Shown: in pieces, positions 58,262 through 64,000 of the stretch
Numbering within the stretch: position 1 is the stretch's first letter
Layout: each line of letters begins with the position of its first letter
From: Acidimangrovimonas sediminis
Lineage (GTDB): Bacteria; Pseudomonadota; Alphaproteobacteria; Rhodobacterales; Rhodobacteraceae
Length of the DNA: 64,000 nucleotides
Direction: 5' to 3'
Assembly: GCF_002871005.1 (NCBI RefSeq)
Contig: NZ_PHSN01000014.1
Coordinates: 1-64,000, forward strand
Notes under the pieces: generated by a model
What the model was told of the DNA's origin: nothing
Seen by the model: only the letters and a program-made list of their open reading frames with translations
Databases searched by the model: none
Program-made: the position numbers and the translations under genes

Positions 58262-59962
58262 ATGACCCGATCCCCGCTTCCCTTCACCTGCGAGAAGCGC
58301 CCCGCGACGGGGGCCGGCGGCATGGTCGTGGCCAACCATCCGCTGGGCGCCGCGGCGGGGGCCGAGCTTCTGGCAGCGGGCGGAAACGCCGTGGATGCGG
58401 CGGTTGGCACGCTTCTGGCGCTGACGGTGGTGGAGCCGATGATGGTGGGCATCGCGGGCGGCGGGCTGTCGCACCTGCGGCTGCCCGACGGCCGCCACGT
58501 GGTGATCGACGCGCTGGCGACGGCGGCGTCGGGCATGCAACCGGGGATCTACACCCCGATCTCCGACGACCCGCTCAGCTACGACGTGCGCGACCGGCGC
58601 AATCTGGTCGGCCCCTCGGCTGTCGCGGTTCCGGGCAACCTTGCGGGCTGGTGCCGCCTGCATGAGCAGTTTGGAAAGCTGCCCTTCGCCGATGTCGTGG
58701 CGCCCGCCATCCGACTCGCCCGGCGCGGCTTCCTTGTGACCGACTACCTCTCCGGCGCGATCCGCGAGAACGCGGCCGATCTGTCCGCCGATACGGCGAT
58801 CTCTTCCGTCCTGATGCCCGGCGGCGCGGTGCCCCGCACCGGCGACCGGCTGACGATGGGCGATTATGCGGAAAGCCTGTCCCTCATTGCAGAGGAGGGC
58901 GCGGCGGCGCTGCATGGCGGCGCGCTCGGCGCGGCGCTGGCCGAGAGCATGGCGACGGGCGGCGATGGAGACGGCTGGATCACGCGCGAGGACCTTGCCG
59001 CCTACCGGCCCGCGGAACGCGAGGCGCTGCACGGCACCTACCGCGGGTTCGAGATCGTGGGGCCGCCGCCGCCGGCCTCCTCGGGCGTTCACATCCTGCA
59101 AATGCTCAACATGCTGGAAGCCTACGACGTGGCGGGGCTGGGCTTCGGCACCGATGCGGGGATCGACCTTCTGGCACAGGTGCTCCAGGTGGCCTTTGCC
59201 GACCGCCGCGCGCATTCCGGCGACCCGGCCTTCGTCGACGTGCCGGTGGCGCGGCTGACGTCGAAGGCCTACGCCGCCGAATGCCGGGCCCGGCTGGGCA
59301 CCTCCGCCCCCCCTGCCCCGGGCTACGAGAGCCGCGACACCACCCATGTCACCGTGGCCGACCGCGACGGCATGATCGTGACCGCGACCCACACCATCAA
59401 CGGCCTCTTCGGCGCCCGCTACATGGTGCCGGGTACCGGGATCATCCCCAACAACTACATGTCGAATTTCGACCCGCGGCCGGGCCGCGCCCTTTCGGTC
59501 GCGCCGGGCAAGCGGGTGCCCACCTCGATGGCCCCGATGATCGCGCTGAAGGACGGGGTGCCCGCCTTCGCGCTGGGGCTGCCGGGCGGCCTGCGCATCT
59601 TCCCCTCTGCGCTGCAGGCGATCGTCAACCTGATCGACCACGGCATGAGCCTTCAGGAAGCGGTCGAGGCACCCCGCGTCTGGACCCAGGGCGGAGAGCT
59701 GGAGATCGAGAAGACGCTGACCGACCGCGCCCCGGCGCTGGAGGCCGCGGGGCACGAGGTGAAGATCGTCCCCCATATCGGCGGCGGCATGAACGCGATC
59801 GGCTTCGGCGCCGACGGCATGATGACCGGGGCCGCCTGCTGGCGCGCCGACGGCACCGTGATGGCGCTTGGCGGCGGGCTGGCGCGACCCGGCGTGCGGT
59901 TCTGGCCCGACAAGGCCCCCGAGACGCCCGAGGGCTCCGCCACCCCCGCCGCCAAGGCCTGA
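58262..59962 (+). CDS. ggt: Gamma-glutamyltransferase family protein, without signal peptide
   Basis: A 566-residue Ntn-hydrolase. The N-terminal GGMVVANHPLGAAAGAELLA and NAVDAAVGTLLAL precede the autocleavage site: Thr360 of RDTTHVTVADRDG should be the nucleophile heading the small subunit. TINGLFGARYMVPGTGIIPNN and MAPMIALKDGVPAFALGLPGG follow. GGTs are usually periplasmic; here the N-terminus MTRSPLPFTCEKR has no signal, so it acts inside the cell, perhaps on an imported gamma-glutamyl or acylated compound. Divergent from the ABC importer. Confidence 0.9.
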   Translation: MTRSPLPFTCEKRPATGAGGMVVANHPLGAAAGAELLAAGGNAVDAAVGTLLALTVVEPMMVGIAGGGLSHLRLPDGRHVVIDALATAASGMQPGIYTPISDDPLSYDVRDRRNLVGPSAVAVPGNLAGWCRLHEQFGKLPFADVVAPAIRLARRGFLVTDYLSGAIRENAADLSADTAISSVLMPGGAVPRTGDRLTMGDYAESLSLIAEEGAAALHGGALGAALAESMATGGDGDGWITREDLAAYRPAEREALHGTYRGFEIVGPPPPASSGVHILQMLNMLEAYDVAGLGFGTDAGIDLLAQVLQVAFADRRAHSGDPAFVDVPVARLTSKAYAAECRARLGTSAPPAPGYESRDTTHVTVADRDGMIVTATHTINGLFGARYMVPGTGIIPNNYMSNFDPRPGRALSVAPGKRVPTSMAPMIALKDGVPAFALGLPGGLRIFPSALQAIVNLIDHGMSLQEAVEAPRVWTQGGELEIEKTLTDRAPALEAAGHEVKIVPHIGGGMNAIGFGADGMMTGAACWRADGTVMALGGGLARPGVRFWPDKAPETPEGSATPAAKA

Positions 59963-59980
59963 GACCGGAGACCCCGCCCG

Positions 59981-60940
59981 ATGACCAGGATCGTGATGCT
60001 CGACCCGATGCCCGAGGCGCGGCTGGAGCGTATTCGCCCCTACCTGCCCGAGGGCTGGACCGTCACCACCGCCGCCTCGCGCGCGCCGGCCGACCAGATC
60101 GCGGCGCTCGAGGGCGCCAGCTTCGCGATCACCGGCGACGTGCCGGTCAGCGCCGGCATGATGGCGGTGCCGGGGCTGAGGGGCGTCCACAAATGGGGCG
60201 TGGGCTATGACAACATAGATTGCGAGGCAGCGCAGTCCCACGGCGTGCGGGTGATGCGCACGACCGGATCGAACGCGGTCGCGGTGGCCGAGACGACACT
60301 GGGCTTCATCCTGGCGCTGAACCGCAATATCGTGCGCGGCCATGTCGGCATGCTGGACGGCAAGTGGCTGAAGCAGGACCTCTCGAGCAGCTCGATGCGG
60401 CTGTCGGGCAAGACCGTGGGGATCGTCGGGCTGGGCTACATCGGCAAGGCGCTGGCGCGGCTTCTGGCGGGCTTCGGCTGCACCATCCTCTATGCCAAGC
60501 GCACCCCGCTGACCCCGGAGGAGGAGGCCGAGCTGGGCGTCCGCTTCGCGCCGCTGGACGACCTGCTTGCGCAATCCGACGTGGTGACGCTGCATTGCGC
60601 GCTGAACGACGAGACGCGGGGGCTGATCGACGCGGCGACGCTGGCCCGGATGAAGCAGGGCGCGCTGCTGATCAACGCGGCGCGCGGCGGCGTGGTGGTC
60701 GAGGCCGACCTTGCCGCCGCGGTCGTCTCGGGCCACCTCCGCGGCGCCGCGGTCGATGTCTTCGCGACCGAACCGGCAGAGACCGGCAACCCGCTGGTCG
60801 GCGTCGACGGGATCATCGTCACCCCGCACGTGGGCGCGATGTCGGCCGATGCCTTCGTCGCCTCGATCACCCGCATGATCGCCAACCTGCGGGCAGTGGA
60901 TCGTGGCGACGACCCGCCCGCGCTCGACACCGTGGTCTGA
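59981..60940 (+). CDS. D-2-hydroxyacid dehydrogenase (NAD-binding)
   Basis: A 319-residue protein of the phosphoglycerate/glyoxylate reductase family. It has VGYDNIDCEAAQSHGV, the NAD motif VGIVGLGYIGKALARLLAG, then the catalytic Arg (INAARGGVV), Glu (ATEPAETGNPL) and His (VTPHVGAMSADA). It lies 18 bases after the ggt gene. It reduces or oxidises a 2-keto/hydroxy acid, fitting a deaminated amino-acid product. Confidence 0.92.
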   Translation: MTRIVMLDPMPEARLERIRPYLPEGWTVTTAASRAPADQIAALEGASFAITGDVPVSAGMMAVPGLRGVHKWGVGYDNIDCEAAQSHGVRVMRTTGSNAVAVAETTLGFILALNRNIVRGHVGMLDGKWLKQDLSSSSMRLSGKTVGIVGLGYIGKALARLLAGFGCTILYAKRTPLTPEEEAELGVRFAPLDDLLAQSDVVTLHCALNDETRGLIDAATLARMKQGALLINAARGGVVVEADLAAAVVSGHLRGAAVDVFATEPAETGNPLVGVDGIIVTPHVGAMSADAFVASITRMIANLRAVDRGDDPPALDTVV

Positions 60941-61000
60941 GGGCCGCGCCGCCGATCCGTGCGGCATGGCCGCGCCCGGACCCCGGCGAAGACGGCAGGA

Positions 61001-61019
61001 ACACCTGCGATGCAGGCGT
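61001..61019 (+). terminator. Possible hairpin after the dehydrogenase gene
   Basis: ACACCTGC-GAT-GCAGGCGT pairs at 7 of 8 positions with a 3-base loop, about 60 bases past the stop. No T-run follows. The remainder of the 294-base convergent gap (60941-61234) shows nothing supportable. Confidence 0.25.
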
Positions 61020-61234
61020 CTGTCCGGTGCAAGCCCACGGCAAGCCCACCCCGGTAGCTCCCGCCCCGGCAAACCGAGGTTCTACGGCATACCGGCTGAG
61101 GCCCCGGGCGTGACGGGCCAGCGGGCACGGTGGCTGGCGACCGTTCGCCGCGTGGCAAACCTGCCCGGGCGAGTATTGGCCGGGCACGATGGCCCGGAGC
61201 GCGCCACCGAGGTGGCGGCCCGGGTGCGGAGTCG

Positions 61235-62119
61235 TTACGCGAGGCTCTCGATCCGCCGCAGATCCTCCAGCAGGCCGGGGCCGGTGGGCTCCCATCCCAG
61301 CACCTCACGCGTCCAGTCGCTCGACGCGAGGATATTGAAACGGGCGAAATGCGCCAGCGGGCCGAAATAGCCCTCGACCTCGGCGTCGTCGAGGGCGTGC
61401 ACCGGCAGGCCCATGCCCTTCGCCAGCGCCTCGGCCACCTCGACCGCGGGCACGCCGGCCTCGGCCGCGGCGTGATAGACGGCCCCCGGCACGGCCCGTT
61501 CCAGCGCAAGGCGGTACACCCGTGCCGCATCGCTGAAATGGGCGGCGGGCCAGAGGTTCGACCCGTCCCCCGCGTAGCCGACAAACCCCTTCTGCCGCGC
61601 AACTTGCGCGAAGAAGGTGATCAGTCCGAAATGCGCCGTGTCATGAACCTGCGGCAAGCGGATGATGCCCATGTTGGCCCCGGCCGCCACTGCCTCCTGC
61701 GCCGCTTCCTCGCTGGCCGCGCGCGGCATGACATCGCTCCCCGGATGGCTGTCCGTCTCGACCGAGGCCCGGCCCGGCGCGGCGGGAATCCCGCTGGTGA
61801 CGACCATCGGCCTGCCTGTGCCGGCCAGCGCCTGCCCCATGGCGTGGATCACCTTGCGGTCGTCCTCGCAGTTTTCCCTGAAGCGGGTGAAATCGTGGTT
61901 GAAGGCCAGGTGGGCGACGGCGTCGACCTTGGCGCAGGTCCGGGCCATCAGGTCGAGGTCGTTCACGTCGCCCATCAGCACCTCGGCGCCAGTGTCGGCC
62001 AGCGCCCCCGCCTTCTCGGCCGAGCGGGCAAGACCGGTCACGCTGTGGCCCGCGGCCAGCAGATCGGCGGTGACGGCGGCCCCGATGAACCCCGTGGCGC
62101 CGGTTACGAAGACATGCAT
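61235..62119 (-). CDS. NAD(P)-dependent epimerase/extended SDR protein
   Basis: A 294-residue extended SDR. It starts MHVFVTGATGFIGAAVTADLLAAGHSVTGL and has EVLMGDVNDLDLM and the segment SEEAAQEAVAAGANMGIIRLP, where the usual YxxxK Tyr is replaced (SEEAAQE), so it is closer to atypical SDRs. The ATG at 62119 follows GAGGAGAAG at about 7 bases. Divergent from an HTH regulator, which likely represses it. Confidence 0.88.
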   Translation of the reverse strand: MHVFVTGATGFIGAAVTADLLAAGHSVTGLARSAEKAGALADTGAEVLMGDVNDLDLMARTCAKVDAVAHLAFNHDFTRFRENCEDDRKVIHAMGQALAGTGRPMVVTSGIPAAPGRASVETDSHPGSDVMPRAASEEAAQEAVAAGANMGIIRLPQVHDTAHFGLITFFAQVARQKGFVGYAGDGSNLWPAAHFSDAARVYRLALERAVPGAVYHAAAEAGVPAVEVAEALAKGMGLPVHALDDAEVEGYFGPLAHFARFNILASSDWTREVLGWEPTGPGLLEDLRRIESLA

Positions 62120-62173
62120 GGATCTTCTCCTCATTGCGATATGGACGCTACCTGCGCACGGATGCTATCGTGT

Positions 62174-62189
62174 TAAAGTAGTGACTTTA
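62174..62189. promoter_or_regulatory. Inverted repeat 1 in the SDR/HTH divergent promoter
   Basis: TAAAGT-AGTG-ACTTTA is an exact inverted repeat with 6-base arms, located in the A/T-rich centre of the 105-base divergent gap. It probably overlaps the -10/-35 region of one or both genes and is a candidate site for the HTH regulator. Confidence 0.45.
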
Positions 62190-62190
62190 T

Positions 62191-62211
62191 CCTGTTATAC
62201 GGCTTAACAGG
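62191..62211. promoter_or_regulatory. Inverted repeat 2 (CCTGTTA-N7-TAACAGG)
   Basis: Exact 7-base arms CCTGTTA (62191-62197) and TAACAGG (62205-62211) lie immediately before the ribosome site of the HTH gene. This is a likely autoregulatory operator. Confidence 0.45.
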
Positions 62212-62224
62212 CTGGAAGGTGAGC

Positions 62225-63091
62225 ATGGACGGCACATCCCCCCGCAGCCCCGATGGCAAGCAACCCCTCGGCCAGAGCCTGGGCCAGTACCTGAAGGACC
62301 GCCGCGCCCGGCTGGACCCGGCTGCCCTCGGCTATCCGGAGGGGCGCCGCCGCACCCCGGGGCTGCGGCGCGAAGAGGTCGCGCAGCGCGCCCATATCTC
62401 TCCCGCCTGGTACACCTGGCTGGAACAGGGGCGCGGCGGCGCGCCCTCGGCCGATGTGCTGGACCGGGTGGCGCGGGCGCTGATGCTGACGGATGCCGAG
62501 CGTGAGCATCTGTACATGCTGGGCCGGGGGCACCCGCCGGAACGGCACAGCCGCCATGCCGAGGATATCTCGCCTCGGCTGCAACGGGTGCTGGATGCCC
62601 TCGACCCCTGCCCCGCGCTGATCCGCAACGTGGCCTTCGACGTGCTGGGCTGGAACCGTGCCGCGACCGTGCTGCTGAGCGACTATGAAAAGGAGCCCCC
62701 GGAGGCGCGCAACATCCTGCGGCGGATGTTCCTCGACCCCCGGTCGCGGGAGGCCCAGCACGACTGGCTTTCGGTCGCGCGGTTCATCGTCGCCAGCTTC
62801 CGGGCCGAGGCGCTGCAAGCGGCCGGCGATCCGCACGTGCAGGAGCTGCTGGACGAACTGACCCGTGCAAGCCCCGACTTCGCCGCGATCTGGCGCGAGA
62901 GCGAGGTCATAGGCCCCTTCGGCGGTGAGAAGGTGCTGCGGCACCCCGTCTTCGGCGACCTGCGGATGGAGTTCTCCTCCTTCGGGGTGGACGGGCGTTC
63001 CGACCTGACGCTGCTGATCTTTTCGCCCCTCTCGCCCGAAGACAAGGACCGCTTCCGCGCCGCTGTCGAGGGAGGCGGGCCCGGCGCATAG
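62225..63091 (+). CDS. HTH transcriptional regulator with MmyB-like ligand domain
   Basis: A 288-residue protein. The XRE-type HTH is LGQYLKDRRARLDP, RTPGLRREEVAQRAHIS and WYTWLEQGRG, the signature of the MmyB-like group; the C-terminal PAS-like MLTR domain has NVAFDVLGWNRAATVLL, RREARNILRRMF-type NILRRMFLDPRSRE and HPVFGDLRMEFSSF. The ATG at 62225 follows GGAAGG at 6 bases; a GTG two codons upstream is possible. Divergent from the extended SDR gene. Confidence 0.92.
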   Translation: MDGTSPRSPDGKQPLGQSLGQYLKDRRARLDPAALGYPEGRRRTPGLRREEVAQRAHISPAWYTWLEQGRGGAPSADVLDRVARALMLTDAEREHLYMLGRGHPPERHSRHAEDISPRLQRVLDALDPCPALIRNVAFDVLGWNRAATVLLSDYEKEPPEARNILRRMFLDPRSREAQHDWLSVARFIVASFRAEALQAAGDPHVQELLDELTRASPDFAAIWRESEVIGPFGGEKVLRHPVFGDLRMEFSSFGVDGRSDLTLLIFSPLSPEDKDRFRAAVEGGGPGA

Positions 63092-63235
63092 GACACCCCG
63101 TTCAGACCGCAATCAGGGCCGAGGGCCCAAGGACCGGAAGATTTGCGACACCGCCCATGGCAGACGGTGCCTGCCCCCGCAGGCCGCAAGCCCGGGGTGA
63201 CAGGACGCCGCCGTCCCGGACCATAGGCGACGAAT

Positions 63236-64000
63236 TCAGGTCGTGGCCCCCTGGCCGACCGGGGGCGCGCCGTCCTCCTCGGTCAACACGAATTCGCAGG
63301 TGACGCAGACCGGGCACTCCCCCGGGACCAGCCAGCCTTCGAAGATCGCGCCGTCCACATCGACGATCGCGATGCGCAGCCTTGCCGCCCCGACCTCTTC
63401 CGCGTTCCCTTCCCCAGCCTCCTGCGGCGCGTCGTAACGCCCGTCGAGGACGAGGAATTCCGACGCGAAGGAATGCATTGGCGGCGCGTCATCAAAGACC
63501 GCGCCGTTCAGGCTGCCGATGCCGCGGATCCGGGCGCGCCGCCAGCCTGCCTCGCGGCAGATGGCCGCCAGCGCAGTCGGCACATCGGTGTTGGGCTTCA
63601 GCGTGACGGCCAGCGCCCGCGGGCGCGGCGGCGACATGCCCATCGGTTCGGCGGCGAAAAGGCGAAAGCAGGTCTCCGCGTCCTCGCGCGAGACGAAGGC
63701 GCCGCCCGTCAGGCCGATGCCCTGCACCGCGATCTCAGCCGCCGCGCGGCTGTCGGGGCAGAGCAGATGCCCCATCTCGACCGGCCCGCCCTCCGCCTGC
63801 CAGCTCCCGTGACAATGGACGAAGGGCGCACCTTCGCGCCACCCCACGATCGCGCCCGCCCGCAGCACCGTCGCAGCGGGATGGGCGATGGTCGGCGAAT
63901 ACCACGCGGCATGGCTGTCATCGGGCGACGGAGCGGGCATGACGAAGGCGAACGGGGCAAGCGGCGCCGCCGACATCTCGACATAGGCGCTGTCACAGCC
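63236..64000 (-). CDS. PPC/DUF296 domain protein, partial at window end
   Basis: At least 254 residues; the frame stays open to the last base, so the true start lies beyond 64000 (an internal ATG at 63976 is not necessarily the start). Two PPC-like modules are visible: the first around GAIVGWREGAPFVHCHGSWQ and MGHLLCPDS, the second from ALAVTLKPNTDVPTALAAIC and ARIRGIGSLNGAVFDD. The PPC fold binds DNA-like or small ligands and the role in bacteria is unknown. Convergent with the HTH gene; the 144-base gap shows nothing clear. Confidence 0.8.
   Translation of the reverse strand, partial: GCDSAYVEMSAAPLAPFAFVMPAPSPDDSHAAWYSPTIAHPAATVLRAGAIVGWREGAPFVHCHGSWQAEGGPVEMGHLLCPDSRAAAEIAVQGIGLTGGAFVSREDAETCFRLFAAEPMGMSPPRPRALAVTLKPNTDVPTALAAICREAGWRRARIRGIGSLNGAVFDDAPPMHSFASEFLVLDGRYDAPQEAGEGNAEEVGAARLRIAIVDVDGAIFEGWLVPGECPVCVTCEFVLTEEDGAPPVGQGATT

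Noticed and set aside
58046-61072. Long open minus-strand frame (over 1000 codons) across ggt and the dehydrogenase gene
   Set aside because: Same reason: a GC-rich antisense shadow of two intact genes.
1-64000. tRNA, rRNA, CRISPR arrays, insertion sequences, attachment sites or replication origin
   Set aside because: I looked for them and found no supporting sequence; a covariance-model or IS search could still find a small RNA I cannot see by eye.

Overview
The window is high-GC DNA, densely packed with short intergenic gaps and many 4-bp ATGA start/stop overlaps. It reads as chromosome or large plasmid of an alphaproteobacterium, most likely of the Rhodobacteraceae/roseobacter type. The grounds for this are two TRAP systems plus three ABC import systems and an MFS carrier, FCD-type GntR regulators, NIPSNAP/3-HIBADH/CMD catabolic genes and FNR-box-like sites next to a copper ATPase. 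I see no rRNA, tRNA, CRISPR array, phage or insertion sequence. Genus and species cannot be fixed from the sequence alone.

Layout. (1) 182-1849: a VOC protein, an SDR and a divergent HxlR regulator. (2) 1924-12038: a peptide-type (Dpp/Opp) ABC importer transcribed leftwards and interleaved with two FAD amine/amino-acid oxidases, an FMN hydroxyacid oxidase homologue and a RidA protein; a divergent LysR gene sits at the head. (3) 12234-20584: a leftward catabolic operon (lactonase-like MBL protein, NIPSNAP, two 3-HIBADH-type dehydrogenases, ALDH, two CMD-family proteins, MFS carrier, cupin) with a GntR/FCD regulator at its tail. Three copies of one 17-bp motif tie it together, one of them inside the spacer of the predicted main promoter. 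(4) 21113-26402: a GMC oxidoreductase remnant, DUF302, DoxX-like, SHOCT and cytochrome c genes and a copper P-type ATPase, with two FNR-like boxes and a CueR-like operator. (5) 26662-30511: an aldo/keto reductase, a broken zinc alcohol dehydrogenase gene, and a divergent SDR/AraC pair.

(6) 30914-34856: an ECF sigma/anti-sigma pair followed by fasciclin, cytochrome b, a sulfite-oxidase-fold Mo protein and DoxX genes, with an ECF-type promoter before fasciclin. This resembles the SigK-RskA-fasciclin arrangement. (7) 34966-36542: a type III polyketide synthase overlapping an isoprenylcysteine-methyltransferase-like gene. (8) 36770-39570: TRAP transporter 1. (9) 39964-48994: a sugar or polyol module (BtpA/SgcQ protein, sugar ABC importer, SDR) divergent from a DeoR regulator, FGGY kinase and HAD phosphatase.

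(10) 49337-53304: TRAP transporter 2 with an adjacent 52-residue membrane protein and a divergent GntR regulator; a perfect 14-bp palindrome lies between them. (11) 53450-60940: a polyamine-type ABC importer and an RraA-like protein lacking key aldolase residues, divergent from a signal-less gamma-glutamyltransferase and a D-2-hydroxyacid dehydrogenase. (12) 61235-64000: an SDR/HTH divergent pair and a PPC (DUF296) gene running off the window end.

Overall the window is an accessory-looking set of substrate-acquisition and catabolic islands, each with its own transporter and in most cases its own regulator. The best candidates for undescribed biology are the GntR-controlled operon (12234-20584), the dpp-oxidase-RidA operon with its atypical FMN enzyme, the polyamine-ABC/GGT/RraA-like module and the BtpA sugar module.
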